Shown one piece after another: positions 1-12,410 of a stretch of 64,000 nucleotides of DNA. Under the pieces are notes generated by a model. That model had not been told where the DNA came from, ran no database searches, and was given only the letters and a program-made list of their open reading frames with translations. Origin of the DNA: Caenorhabditis remanei (taxonomy: Eukaryota > Nematoda > Chromadorea > Rhabditida > Rhabditidae); contig NC_071333.1 of assembly GCF_010183535.1 (NCBI RefSeq), positions 1,550,001 through 1,614,000 on the forward strand, given 5' to 3'. Position 1 is the first letter of the stretch. Each line of letters begins with the position of its first letter. Both the position numbers and the translations under genes were made by a program.

Positions 1-27
1 ATTTTCAAAAAAGATTTTGTTATTCAG

Positions 28-1254
28 AACGAGGAACCCGCAGGATCTTCATCTGCGCATCGTCTTGGTTCCCGTCGAGAAACTCCAGATTCAAATGAGA
101 TGTATAATCAAAACCATCCAGAATATGCAAATAAACAGGTTGGTTTTTAGGTTATAACTTCAAACAAATGGCATTTTTATCACAGATGGTGATGAATGGC
201 ACCGAAAAACCGTTTACTCCAGATTATGAAGGTCTTGCTGTGGAAGAAGCATATGAGCTTCCGCCTCCGCCACCAACCGAGGGTTCATCCAGTTATTCCG
301 GAAACCGCATTTCTGCTCGCTCCCATGAAGTCTCCGTAAGTCATGTTATGCAACTTTGTAGTGTAATTTGTGAAATTGCAGATAACAGAACAAGATAGTC
401 GTCGATATATCCCTGAACATCCTGTTCCATTGACCCTGGAAACGATAGCCAACTCGAAAACAGAACGAATCAAATTTGGCAAAGTATCAGTGTCTCGTGT
501 TCATGTCGTAGCAATGGTTGAGTCGATCGAAATCAAGGAAAATGATTTGGCACTTTCAATTACTGATGCGAACAGACAAACTCGAGTGATGGTTCAAAAG
601 GTTATCTCTGTAAGTAAACAAATCATTAGAAAGTTACATTTATGAATAATTACTTTTTCAGGACTCTTTTCCACGTAATCGAGCTGAAGAAATTCTTGTT
701 GGAGATTTTGTACAAATTCTCGGTAGAATAAGGATGATGGAGAACGGAACATCATTTTTGAACGCTACCTCATTGGACATCGTCCCGAGAGCACAATACA
801 ATATCCACGAGTCACTCTGCCAAATCTCAAAAGTTTTTCATGAAAAGGTACCAGTTTTGCAAAATAAAATGTCCTTAATGCCAACTAAAACTTTTTTCAG
901 AATCTTCCATTTCTTCCAACAGGAACTCGTACAAGCGTACCAAAGAAACTTGGGTTGGAGGAGAGAGCTGGGCAATTGGATCGTTTCCCGATTCAAATGC
1001 TGGAAGAATCTTCGTCTGTAGAAAATAATATGGGTATTTGGCCAAAAGAGATCGAAGAATTGGCGGGTTGCATGGAAGCCGATGATTCAGAAGATTCAGA
1101 TGAGGATGAAGAGGAGAGTGAAGAAGAGAGTGAAGAGGAAAGTGAAGACTCTTTCGATGACGGAACAGAATCTGTCGATCTGGTCAACAATGCATCTGTT
1201 CAAGAATCACTTATGAAAATTGAAGATTCTATCGAAGCAGGTCCAGACCAGTGA
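28..1254 (+). CDS. RPA32-like OB-fold single-strand DNA-binding protein, 5'-partial
   Basis: Five exons are readable with all junctions in phase 0: 28-138, 186-335, 382-609, 662-847 and 901-1254. The first exon follows an acceptor at 26-27, so the gene begins before the window. Exons 3-4 have the layout of an RPA2-type OB fold: a V.lVg-like strand (VSRVHVVAMVESIEI), a SITDANRQTRVMV strand pair, GDFVQILGRIR, and the closing helix region beginning NIHE. By family this would bind single-stranded DNA in the nucleus. The C-terminal exon lacks the winged helix of canonical RPA32. It carries instead a long acidic stretch (about 1080-1160) of D, E and S, then a TGA stop at 1252-1254. The fold is fairly secure; whether it is RPA2 itself or a divergent paralogue is not. 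Confidence 0.65.
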
Positions 1255-2470
1255 AGGAGCCAAAAATTGAATCAGATGTGTAGTTATTTTTGAATTATTG
1301 GTTTCTTCCCCTGCCAACAGCATGATAAATCAACAATTTGAGCTTTTGGGCAACCTCTTTCCCCTCTCTTTGTTTTTGTTTCCTTCTCCAGCCGTTCGCC
1401 TTCTATTATTATTTGCATTCATAAAAATTGACCCCAACACCAATTGCTATCTCAATTCTTCACCCCCCCCCCTTTTTTGCAACACATGTACCTTATTCTT
1501 ATTTTTCTTTTCCCTTCCCCTAATACTATTTTGCCGATTGGTGTCCTTTCTGCCGTTTCACACTTTTTCTTCTCTTCTGACCAGAACATTGCCATTGTCC
1601 GCGATTTAGATCGTTTTTTTCTGTTCGTTACCTTTTTTACCATGATGTTGTTTTTTACATGAATACGTGAATATTAGGTTTTCAATTGAAACATGGTTCT
1701 TTTTGTGATACCAATTTTCTACATGAATTAATTTATAATAACCAATCTATTTCAAAAAGCAGTACACAAAAATTCCAATTGAAATTATTTATAATTAAAT
1801 TGCTAGCGTATCTAATTTTCTCAAAATTGTTTTTTATTGCCAGACTCTTTCCCCTCAAACTTTGTCGTTGTCCCCGTTTCATTTTTTACACATTGTGTAC
1901 TTTTCAATTCATTCTTGTCTTTTCTTTTACATTCCCACTTTTTTAATTCTAAATTTATCAAATCTCCTTTTTTCCCTGAAAAATTGTTCGTTTTCTCCTG
2001 TGCATTCTATGTTCCGATGTATCATTTTTTACACCATTATTTCTTTCGAAAGATATTTTGTTAATAAAATTCTTGAAAAGAGAGATTTATATGTTATTTT
2101 GGTAGCCATGTTTCAAATTTTGCTGTTTTTCATTAATCAATGGCTGTTCTAATTGCCTAAACTTTTTTTTTAAACCGCAATTTAGGGATGTGCGAGTATT
2201 TTCGATTTTTCTTAAAGACATTGATGTAGCAAAATAAATGTTGTTTCAATTATTCACGCCAAATGCCTTTTTTCGCAATAAGCGCCAAGTCAACATCCTC
2301 AAATTCACGTGATTTTTGATTTTAATGAAGCCTACCGCTCGTACTTCTGAATCAATTCACTAGATCTTTTGCACAATTCTAAAACAATGTATCGTGTCGG
2401 TTACTGTTCACAAATGAACTGAAAACTTTTTTCATAGTTGAGGAAGATAAAAACCTTATATATGTTTCAG

Positions 2471-2602
2471 GTACCAGGTGCTAATAATGGGATGCTGCAA
2501 GCTGCTCATCCGATTCGCACTGGACCTAATCGCTGGTTTCATTTAAAATATGGGAAGAAGAGATTGTATAGGGGCCTAAACTGCACAAAATATCTTTTTT
2601 AG
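2471..2602 (+). other. Possible orphan or alternative terminal exon (43 codons)
   Basis: A canonical TATGTTTCAG acceptor is followed by 43 open codons beginning VPGANNGMLQAAHP and a TAG stop. It is open in phase 0, the phase of every intron of the RPA-like gene upstream, so it could be an alternative 3' exon of that gene. No matching start or donor of its own was seen. Confidence 0.25.
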
Positions 2603-4346
2603 AGATAATCTCATTTCTATAAAACAATATTTAATATTTTTTCGAAATTCGCAGAAAATTATGGAGCTTCTCAAGTCGTTGTATGATTAATCGTCGACTT
2701 CCATCGTTTTTGTGTTCATTATTCCCTCTCCCCTTCTTTTAAAAATCTATTTCTCTATCGCTCCTCACTGTCTATAGACACATTAGTTAATTTGACCTGA
2801 TTCTTCTGTTCTCCTCAACTTTCCTGTTTCATTTATTTCTGCCTCTAATAAATATTTTAGACGAGATTTGTCCAGATTGAGCTCCATGTTGTCCAAATTT
2901 ATATTTCCTGTGTTTCACATCATCTGTGTGAATATAAGTGTGAGTGAAGAAGAGAGATCAGAGAGAAAGGATTAGTTGCGGATTTTGATTTCCGAAGAGT
3001 GCAAGCTAACAATATCCGCTAGGGTGGGTGAGCAGGATTAATGAAACCAGGTGGCTAGAGCGCAAAGACTTAGCAGGTGGGGACAATGTAGCAAATGAAG
3101 AAATCCAACGTTGGGTACGTTGCAAAATGTAAAAAGAAGAAGAAATTCAGGGGACCAGAAATAACCGATAAGGATTACGTCGGGAAAGAATGAAATGCGT
3201 TTCGAAAACATAAAGATCTTTTCTAATACTGTCACTTAAATCTTGAAAGTGCTTTCTATAGGTCAAGAAAGAATCACATTCTGAATCAAAACTTTTTGTG
3301 TTTCATCTTTTTCGATTGTCTTCCCAATACTCGTCAATTATTTTTTTTAGTTTGCTTGTTCTTTTCCTGAAATTTAGCGTGTATTACTAATAATGATTAC
3401 AAAAAAAATTCTAAAAGCGCTTGCACGGGAAGATAGGTAGAAGAGAGAAGGACATTTGTAAAGTTGGGCACATGACAACAAGGGTAAAAAAGAGATTAAT
3501 TGCACGTTCGTCAGGAAAGCAAAAAATGCGGAAAAAAGAATAGGGATTTCGACTGGTACTACAGATGTTAAAGTAATGTTTGGAAAACTGGGAATGCGAA
3601 AAAGAACAAAAACAACAAGAAAGTTGTGTTACGGACTACAGTATCCAGAGAAAGTGACATTTACTTAAACTTTAAAATAGTGACTTCAAACTAAGCCAAT
3701 CGTTTTTTTTTTCAACATACAATACCGGCTAAAAATATATCATATTGTATATCGTCATAGTAATTTCTCTCTTAATTCGATCAGTGCAGAACTGTGCGAT
3801 TTTTGAGCTGCTCACTAAAAATTACAATAAGTCTCTAGGAAGTGTTGGTTCAGAAAAGTGGTCAATTACAAAAATGGAGTTCTACTTTTGGTCAGTTCGA
3901 TCCCATAAGAGATATTCTGTGGAACAATTAGTCTTACTATGTATGAGATACTCTCAAAGTTGGGCATTTTCATTTCAAAATGGCTTTTTGGGAAGATTCT
4001 TGGATTGTTTTTTTTTCTTCTGTATTCATTATTTTGTTTTGTTACATTTTCACCAAAAAGTTAAAGATTAACTCGCTCCTTTCTTTTTCTCTGCTCACCC
4101 TTTTAGCTGGCCCCAGTTCCCATTTCACACAAGATCAGAAGATTATAGCTGCTCGTTTTCCCCGTTGTCATGAATACAACAACGTGCTTCCCATCTGCCC
4201 TCTGTGCATGAGTGTGTGTGTGGAATAGGCTCCTCCCCTTTTTCCTTGTGGCGCACTCATTATTACTCTCCGAGCGTCATTCGTCGGCCGGCTTGAACTA
4301 TTTTCTCGCATCTTTCGGTACAACTGTGCTTCTGAAAATTCCGAAG
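2603..4346. other. Intergenic, no gene recognised
   Basis: AT-rich sequence without a supported exon. Around 3680-4070 it resembles the dispersed family of short sequences described at 19936 (words like CAATTACAAAAATGGAGTTCTACTTTTGGTC split over diverged copies). Confidence 0.4.
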
Positions 4347-4954
4347 ATGGCAGCCAACAATGAATCGTTCCCGTTGGAATTGTTCGAAACGCTTATAAGA
4401 CAAAACTATTCTTATGGAGGAGTTCTCAAAAAAATGAAAATCAGTGCCAATTCGGATGTCAAGGAACTCTACACTCGCAATGTAGACCGCATGATTTGTA
4501 TGGAGAAGGATCCGATGTACGCCACAATTACGATAAAAAACCAGGATCAATTCTTGTCAGAATTGAGAGAGCTGTGGGAACAACTAAAAAAACGCCAGGA
4601 AGATAAAGCGGAGAGGTATGTTCAACTAACATAAATATGGGGAATTCCAAAAATTTAATGCAATCACTTTTCAGAAAGAGACATGGTGATTGCAAAATAG
4701 ACCGGATAACTAGAAGAATGAAGCAGCTTAAAGTTCGAAAGATAAAAGCTCTTCAAGAAGCAATACACATACCCAAAGGTCGTGCACTAACCCTAGAAGA
4801 AATTAAGGCATGGAGAGCCGCTCTGTTAGTTTTTTGCGTTAGAATAAACTTTAAATTAATTGTTTTTTTTAGTGCGAACAGGAAAAAGGGTGGAATGGTG
4901 GATGGAAAGGAAGAACGGCAGTGCAAAAGATGTCATCTCGTAATACGCTTTTGA
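4347..4954 (+). CDS. Uncharacterised small protein with C-terminal CxxC (family member 1)
   Basis: Three exons, 4347-4615, 4675-4824 and 4873-4954, give 166 aa with introns in phases 2 and 2. The start ATG follows a pyrimidine-rich leader. The first exon reads as a helical domain containing VKELYTRNVDRMICMEKDP; the middle exon is lysine/arginine-rich; the last ends CKRCHLVIRF. It matches the gene at 13966-14728 in the motif ELYKRNAEYMICLKSE, in both intron phases and in the terminal CxxC, so the two are paralogues. I do not recognise the family and assign no function. The basic centre plus a lone CxxC could suit nucleic-acid or zinc contact, but that is a guess. Confidence 0.6.
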
Positions 4955-7912
4955 AGGATCTGAGAACTATCAATCAACTATACTGTTCTTTTTTCATTTA
5001 CAGTTTTTCTACCCCGCCGTATAATATTTTCCATTCGTCCATTCTTTTAACCTCAAATACCACTTTCAGATTTTCCTCTTTCCCATTACCTTTATTTCAC
5101 AGTAACCTCCAATATGTATTTACCTCGATTTCTGTATGTCTTGCGAACTACTCCATAAAATTGTTTCTTATAACCAATTCTCTTCAATATCCGTTTCCTA
5201 CATTCCTATTTTTGGGATTTCAAATTTCATATGAAATTGCAAGTTAAGCCCAAAGAGCGATAAAAGGGCGCTGCCACCGGATTATGCGTTGTGTATGAGA
5301 GTGTGTGCTACTTCTAGAGCAGAGGGGAGATGAGAAGATAGAGTGCGCGTGGAGCCAAAAAGATAAAGATAACATTTATCAGTGAAGCATGGAAAATGGG
5401 GAGAAGGGGGGGGGGATGGTGATCTCTGTACTTTGTCTTGGAAAAGTGTTGGCCTCCCGCAACCGGAATTTAAGTGAATGCAGTTTTAACAATATTGCAT
5501 CAAGGATCATTTTCCGATTTTAAATTGACATTCCTGTGATGTCATGCCGTGATGAATTCGAAATACTAGCAACTCATTTGTGTCCTTCGGATAATTTCCT
5601 GGGAGATTTTCTCAGATTATTCCAATTTCACAGCCATTTTTTCGGAACGACCTTTTTTTCAGAATTCTTAAAACCCATTATCATCTTTTGATTTTGTTGT
5701 GTGTATTTGCTTTTCGGACCTCACACGCTAAGTTTGCTGATTTGTTGAACTCAATGAATAAACCTTGTAATGTCACTGGATTATAGGTATATGAGAAAGT
5801 GGACTAATCATATACTTCAATTTAGTGAAAATACAAAGATAGAGAGAGTGCCCAAAGCTCGCGGTGGCTCCAGGGACGAGGATCTAAAACACGATAGAGT
5901 GTACTACTAAAGAAGAAAAAGGGGACGAAATGATGTCAATGACGACATAAAACCAAACTCTAGTTTTATCAGTGGAAAAAAAACAAAACTGATGTCGCTG
6001 AATTATGTGTGCATTTGAGTGGAATGCAAGAGTACACCAAATTATGAACTAACGGAAACCAACTAGAAAAAGAAGGAAAATATTCTTTCAGGCATTGTTC
6101 AAAACAAAATATGCCAGCCTGATCGGTGGAATTTGTGAGAGGTGGAACATAAACATTTAGAGTACAATTATGCAGAAAACTTTTCCGAACCCAGAGAATT
6201 TTTCGTTAATCATTTTTCTAGCCGAACATTTGGACCATAGTAAATGTGGTCAATTATTACGGTGGACAATTCAAAGATAAGAGACATATTCACAAAACTA
6301 ACAACAACATTTTTACTCCCTAATGTGTCTATTGTTTATTGGTGTTCTCACCGTACTTCTACCCATTTTTGTCCGTAAATCAATGCTTATATTCCACGAT
6401 GTCACCCCGGTAGTGGGTATCTCGGTGTGCGCAAAAACAAGAAAGACAGGGAACAGTATTTTGTGGATAGAAACAAAGAGTACGAGTTGTTTGTAAGGAG
6501 AGGGGAAACAGAACAGAAGAGATTAATTGCGCTGCGGCGGGAAATGGACCTATAAATTAGAACAACAAAATTAGTGAGGTTGCAGTGTTAAAATTGAGAA
6601 TACACTAAATCTTGAAACATACATATTACCTCACAAATTTTTTCTAGTTTGTTCTCTTTTTAACCCAACCATTTCAATATTTTTAGTCTAGTCATGTTGA
6701 ATTTCTATTTCCTTTTTTTCCGGCAAATAATTGATGTGTTTTGTTTCTTTTTCAACTTTCATAGATATCTGAATTCTCTGTCTAACATTAAGTTGCAAAA
6801 AAAATTCATAAAGTGAAATATCACTTTTTGGAAAAAAAGTTGTTCAGAACCTCCCGTTCGATGTTTCATAGCTTCTGATATTAGTTTACATAAGTTACCA
6901 ACTTTGAAAAACCTCCCTTTCCTTCCAAATATTTTCTAGAACTTATGACATCAGAAGTTGTATTTCTGTGGGTTTCTGGGAGAAAAATTGTAATTTAGAA
7001 AATTCTAATAAGGTAGTGATACTACAAACTTGATATTTTGACCTCCCTTATAGAAATTTCAAAAACGAAATATCTTGGGTCATTTCTGCGATACAGCCGT
7101 TTTTCTACACATGTTATCATCATTATCATATTTGTTTCCTTCTAGTAATTTCTTGTTATGATGTGGAACCTTCAATCTTTTCTTGTCCATTTTCAATGTT
7201 TTTGGCGCAGTGTATCTTTTCATTTTGATTAATTTCAGTCTTTTTTCCACTATGATTTATTGTTCCTCTCTCCCACCATTTTTTCTAATTTTTTAAGTAC
7301 ATATAAAAAAGAATAATAAATCTTGATCTTACGAATTTTTAAATTAGAACACCTCACTGAGTTCATTTGAAAAATACTCAGAATTTGCCTTCTTCGAGCT
7401 ACTAACAGTGATTTATCACTCTTCTTTCATTTTTGTTGCTGCATGAATACCTTTGAATGTATTGAGTCGTTTACAGTTGTTTTGGTCCCACAAAAAAGGT
7501 ACCGTAGGCACTGTTAGTTATCCCACACATTTTATTCTCTCTAGAAATTTGGGTTGGTGGAATCAAAACAGTAGCCAAAAATTATTACTTGGTACCAACA
7601 GATTCCCGCGAATAATACCACCCAGACATGTCTTTAGGGAATAATTTTGATTTCTCATTAACGTTCGTTCCGTTTTTTTTATATTCCAGTTTGTTTGATA
7701 CTTGTCTGTGTGGGCGGTCTTTAGCTTATTATATTTTAAATAAAGGTATGTCCAGATTGTTTTTCAAAATGATATTAGACGTTGTCTTTAGGTTTTTTAA
7801 ATACTGAAACACTGAATTGCTTTTTTTAACTCTCAATAAAAGTATTGGTGTTTCAGAAAGCATTGAAAAAACGAAGTCATAGTTTTATATTATCGGTTCA
7901 CGAACCATAGCG
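4955..7912 (+). other. Long gene-free stretch
   Basis: About 3 kb with no convincing coding exon on either strand: short ORFs only, no linked splice sites. It contains a G run near 5408 and T-rich tracts. I see no clear transposon ends. Confidence 0.45.
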
Positions 7913-8052
7913 GGGGAGTGTTAAAAACGCATGAAACTTGTTCGGATCGGTTTCGTAGTTGAAATGAGTGAACATCCGTATTTAATTACGGTTTTTCATA
8001 CTTTCAACTAGAAGACTCACCCGAACAAATTTCAAGCGCATTTAATACTCCC
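7913..8052. repeat. Palindromic MITE-like element
   Basis: Left arm 7913-7946 (GGGGAGTGTTAAAAACGCAT, then GAAACTTGTTCGG) pairs with the right arm ending at 8052 (CCGAACAAATTTCAAGCGCA, then TTTAATACTCCC). A second small palindrome, CCGTATTTAATTACGG, lies at the centre. The length of about 140 bp with imperfect long inverted arms is typical of non-autonomous DNA elements. No target duplication was recognised. Confidence 0.55.
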
Positions 8053-8386
8053 TATAAAAATTGAAAATAAAGAATTATGAATTGTTTTACTTCTAGTCCC
8101 ATGATTTTTATTGTTTCTCATATCTCCGATAAACTCCTCTTGGGAGCCGTTTCGCGTCCGTCCCGCACCCAACCGATAAGCTCCGCCTTTTTATTGACAG
8201 ACTCTACTTCCACCTCCTTCTTCATTAGTTTCAGTCACTACTTATTTTCAGTTCACCGATTTTGGAACAGCTCAGTAACTTGTTTTTCCTTTGTTATCTT
8301 ATTCTTATTTTTGCGATTTGAACTTTTTCTTTTTCGGTTATTATCCTAACTTGTTAAAACATTTCAGGTTATGCTCTAAGGAGAAA

Positions 8387-8899
8387 ATGCTGTCTGCTAT
8401 CTTCTGTGGTTGTTTCTCCGGACCAAATGAGGTGACTACAAATGAAGTCAAGCCGAAGGACCATGATGACATTCCAGTTACCTACGCATTGGTCCGTTCA
8501 TGGGGTGTCTCCTTCGAGAATTTGATGAAGTACCGTATCGGACAAAAGCATTTCGCCGACTTCCTTAAAGGAGAGTTTTCGGACGAGAACATCCTTTTCT
8601 GGCAGGCCTGTGAGGAACTCAAAAGGGAGAAAAACGTGGAAAAGATCGAGGAGAAGGCAAGAATCATCTACGAGGACTTCATCTCCATCTTGTCTCCGAA
8701 GGAGGTTTCATTGGATTCACGTGTTCGCGAGATTGTCAACACCAACATGGGACAACCGTCTTCAGCAACATTCGATGGTGCGCAGAGCCAGATCTACACT
8801 CTCATGCAGAGAGACAGCTACCCGAGATACATTGCGTCGGAGATGTATCGCAGCGCACTTCAGTCATTTGGGATCACGGAGGAAGTGGTAAACATGTAA
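8387..8899 (+). CDS. RGS-domain protein (regulator of G-protein signalling), single-exon CDS
   Basis: This is 170 aa with an uninterrupted reading frame. The upstream ATTTCAG at 8361-8367 is a likely trans-splice or 5'-UTR acceptor, and the ATG at 8387 is the first in frame after it. The N-terminus MLSAIFCGCF has Cys7 and Cys9, a plausible palmitoylation patch. The RGS box follows: SFENLMKYRIGQKHFADFLK, then FSDENILFWQACEEL, then YEDFIS and YTLMQRDSYPRYI. These match the nine-helix domain that accelerates GTP hydrolysis on Galpha subunits at the membrane. Size and architecture fit the small RGS proteins of nematodes. The domain call is secure, the exact orthologue is not, and absence of introns in the CDS is unusual for this family. 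Confidence 0.9.
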   Translation: MLSAIFCGCFSGPNEVTTNEVKPKDHDDIPVTYALVRSWGVSFENLMKYRIGQKHFADFLKGEFSDENILFWQACEELKREKNVEKIEEKARIIYEDFISILSPKEVSLDSRVREIVNTNMGQPSSATFDGAQSQIYTLMQRDSYPRYIASEMYRSALQSFGITEEVVNM

Positions 8900-9339
8900 T
8901 TTAAATTTGTCTTTTTTCTATAATTTGTCCTTTCGATAATCAGTGATATGTTTCACCCGGTCAACTTTGCTGCTAATTCTTTTCTTATGCACATTCGGTT
9001 ATTTTTTATTTTCCCATCTTGATCTCACCGCTTTCCCCCTTCACTCAACCCATCCTATGTGTATATACCGTATCCAATCTCTTTTTCCCAGAAGAATGTC
9101 TCGTCCGTCGGTTCTCAAATTGAATCTCAAATCTCACAAATATTCCCATATTCCCACTTGTTTTCAAGTCTCGCTTCTCTCAAATCAATAAACTTTCTAT
9201 TCGAAAACTTCAAGGTGGCATCAACTCAACTTTTCAGCCCAGCTCAGCCCAGCACCGTTACCCATGGTAACCGCTGTGCTCATTAGATCTTGAGCATTCC
9301 TCATTAGCCGCAAGAGCAAATGGCTTACTCATACTTATG

Positions 9340-10900
9340 TGAGCTCTTCTCGAGTAGAACGAAATGCGGTGGAGCGAAAACCAAAAGAAAGGGATTTGGG
9401 TACAAAATATGAAATTTTTTGAAAATTTGATTTTTGAATTCTAGGAAAGTATAATGAAGAACAAGTTTCCGGTGAGCATCAGGAGGTGAATCATTCTGTA
9501 GTCGTCGAATTTGATCAGAAAAAACAACCTGAGGCCTGAAAAACGTGTTTCCAGAAAACGAGCCTTGATGATATTGTCGACTACAGTTTCTAACTGAATT
9601 AAAAACTCATCCAGGCAAGGTTCTCAAGCAAATATATTCTACAAAACCAGCGCTGATGTCTTCATTTATTCAATTATTTGATAATAAAATAAAATGAATA
9701 TCGAGATGTGGATAATTAGCACAACAAAACATGAATGATAAAAATAAGAGACTTCAACATAATGAGAATTTTCTATTTGAAAATGGATTTAGGAAAAATA
9801 AGCATACTGACACGTTCTGAAATCAGATGAGTGCTATGAAAGCACGACCAGAGGAACAAAAAAAATGGGAGACGATCTAGTAAGTGAACCGGGAAAAATG
9901 ACAAAACCGGTAAATAAAGATAAGTTATTGAACACGAAAAGACTTGTCACGGAAAAAAGGAGTGACATAGAACAATTGAATAATTCGAATACACCAAAAC
10001 TCAGCGTTAGGCTTGAAAACTATTAGGCAAGGGAAGAAGGAAAAGAAATACGACATCATAGAAGCAGTTAGAAAAATTGGGAAAACGTGAAGCTGAATGA
10101 AAGCACGACCAGAGGAACGAAAAAAAATGGGAGACGATCTAATGAATAATCTGGGAAAAATGACAAAACCGGTGGATAAATTCATTGTTCTATTCTTGTC
10201 CCGAGGACCTTCACCATTGCTGAGATCCATTTTATGCACCTTGTGAGTAATGCTGACTTGATAAGCATCATTTGGGATGACCAAGTTTTCCTTATCATTT
10301 TCATCCTCGTTTCCCTCCATCATGAATCGTACCATTTGTTCATCGATTTTCACATTGATTGAAGCACCAATTTTCGGTTCTTGGTCTCTTCTCTTCCTGT
10401 CCGCGTCTCGTTTGTCTCGTTGATCCCTTGCACAATTGACAGCTCGGGATGATTAGTCTGTAAATACAGTCTTGTTAATTTTTGTGGGAAAAAAATATAA
10501 AATTGTCAAATAGACCAGAAATAATCATTGGAAAAAATGAAAAATGCAGCCAAAGTCCAATTTGTTTCACATTCAGTCGGAATACCGTCAAAGCAGTATA
10601 AATGTTGTTTCTGCTTTTTCGTTATTGCGGTGACTCTGTTGCAATCTTGTCGTGCTGCACTCTCTATGGTCAGTGCAGTGTCTTTTCTCTACAGATGCTA
10701 ATTCATTTTGAAAAAAAAAACTAACGACCAGTTTTTTTCCATCAGCCCAAAGTCCATCAGCGTCTCCTTTTCCTTTTTTGCTGTCTTCTGTTCCGTGCAT
10801 AGATTTTTGTCCTTCTTTCCTTTGTTTTTTGTATCTGTTGAATTCCTTTCAACATTTTTCAGTGCACGTGCCATATCTAAAAATAAAGATACTAAAGTAA
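9340..10900. repeat. Diverged duplicated block (copy A)
   Basis: Several words recur in order in copy B at 15640-16580. A GTAGAACGAAATGCGGTGGA-like segment is near 9350 versus 15675. AAAAACGTGTTTCCAGAAAACGAG is near 9540 versus AAAACGTGTTACCAGAAAACGAG near 15898. A GTCAGTGCAGTGTC...CTACAGATGCTAATT segment is near 10668 versus 16537. Inside copy A a 73-bp segment (GAAAGCACGACCAGAGGAAC...) is itself repeated at about 9838 and 10097. Copy B carries a dead kinase; copy A keeps no recognisable kinase motifs. Confidence 0.5.
10168..10445 (-). CDS. Possible coding exon or gene remnant, function unknown
   Basis: On the minus strand a charged open stretch reads from about 10445 down to about 10168, with segments such as DQRDKRDADRKRRDQEPK and VRFMMEGNEDENDKEN. 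Composition is protein-like and unlike the surrounding AT-rich DNA, but no start, acceptor or domain is secure. The longer ORF to 9925 continues into repeat sequence. It may be an exon of a gene partly lost in copy A of the duplicated block. Confidence 0.3.
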
Positions 10901-11269
10901 AAAACTGAAGAAAGAAACTAAAAAAATCAAAATTTGCCAAAAGAGCCGCACTCTTTATGCTCATTACTGCACATTCTACTAGTGCTTTTCATTTTAAAAA
11001 ACCTCACCTCAAGTTCTGCAAAATCCGTCAGCTTCTGTTTTTCAGTTTCTTCTCCCGTTTTGGTATTGACTTTCGGGATCTACTTTTCTTGTTCTTTCTA
11101 TTTGCTGAACTGCCATTTTTTGGAAGATCTACCTGAAAATTGGAAAGAAAACTAACTGTATGAAACTCGGAAAAGTAAAAAACAAAGAAGAAGAAATTTG
11201 AGAAAAATTGGTTTTTTTTCGAAAGATGGGATGCGCAAAAGAAAGAAGATTTGTAATATCCAAAATTGA

Positions 11270-12410
11270 AATGAAAATGATAAAAAATGGGAAAACGAGG
11301 TTGAAATTTCAAAATATCGATTATGAATATCCGAGGGAGCGAATTCCGCATCCATGCAACTGTATATCGGTATAAAAACTAGAACTTGTCGGTTTTGTAG
11401 TTGAAAATTTCTAAAAGCGACCGAAAAACTCATGAAAATGATAAAAAAAAGAAAGCGAAGCTTAAATTTCCAAAATTCATTTTGTCCGTCGGAGATAGCG
11501 AATTTCGAAACTGTATATCGGTACAAAAAACTAGATATTGTTAATTTGGAGTTAAAAATATGTAAAAGCAACCTGAAAACTCATTAAAATAGTCAAAAAA
11601 GAGACAGCGAGGCTGAAATTTCAAAAAATCGATAATGAGCGTCAGAGGGAGCGAATTTTGCGTCGATGCAACTGTATATGGTTAAAATAACTAGAAAATT
11701 TCGTTTTTGCTGTCGAAAACCTGTAAAAGCGACCGAAAAACTTATAAAATTGGTTAAAAATGAGAAAGCGAGGCTGATATTAAAAAAAATCGATTATGAC
11801 CATCGGAGTGAGCTAATTTTGCATCGATGCAACTGTGTATAGGCATAAAAAACTAGAATATGTCGGTTTTGCAATTAAACATTTGTGAAAGCGACCGAAA
11901 AACTCATAAAAATGATTAAAAAGGAGAAATCGAGGCTGATATTTCCAAAAATCGATTATGAGCGTCAGAGGGAGCGAATTTTGCGTCGATGCAACTGTTT
12001 ATGGGTAAAAAAAACTAGAAATTGTCGATTTCGCAGTTGCAATATTGTGAAAGTGACCGAAAAACTCCTAAAAACGATTAAAAAAGAGAAAGCGAGGCTG
12101 AAATTATAAAAAATCGATTATGTATGTCCGAGAGCATCGATGCAGCTGTGTATAGGTGAAAAAAACTTGAACTATTTAATATTGCAGTCAAAAGCTTGTA
12201 AACGCAACAGAAAAACTCATAAAAACGGTCAAAACTGAATGAACAAGTCTGATATTTTAAAAAAATCGGTTTTGAGCGAATTAAGCATTGATGCTATTGT
12301 GTATAGGTAGTGAAAACTCGAGAATTTCAATTCTGCAGTCAAAAACTCGTTAAAGCAACCAAAAGCTCATAAAAATGGTTAAAAATGAAAAAGCGAGGCT
12401 GAAGAAATTT
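11270..12410. repeat. Tandem repeat, about 8 units of 150-163 bp
   Basis: The word GCGAGGCTGA or close variants recurs at about 11295, 11455, 11605, 11768, 11930, 12091, 12240 and 12391. Each copy is followed by an ATCGATTATGAGCGTC-like word and a GCATCGATGCAACTGTATA-like word. A diverged partial unit lies near 12800-12860. ORFs called across this array are repeat translations. Confidence 0.8.

Noticed and set aside
993..1190. Serine-rich ORF on the minus strand
   Set aside because: Reverse translation of the acidic tail of the RPA-like gene.
11028..12109. Several ORFs in the 11-12 kb region
   Set aside because: They repeat with the 160-bp satellite period and reflect the array rather than genes.
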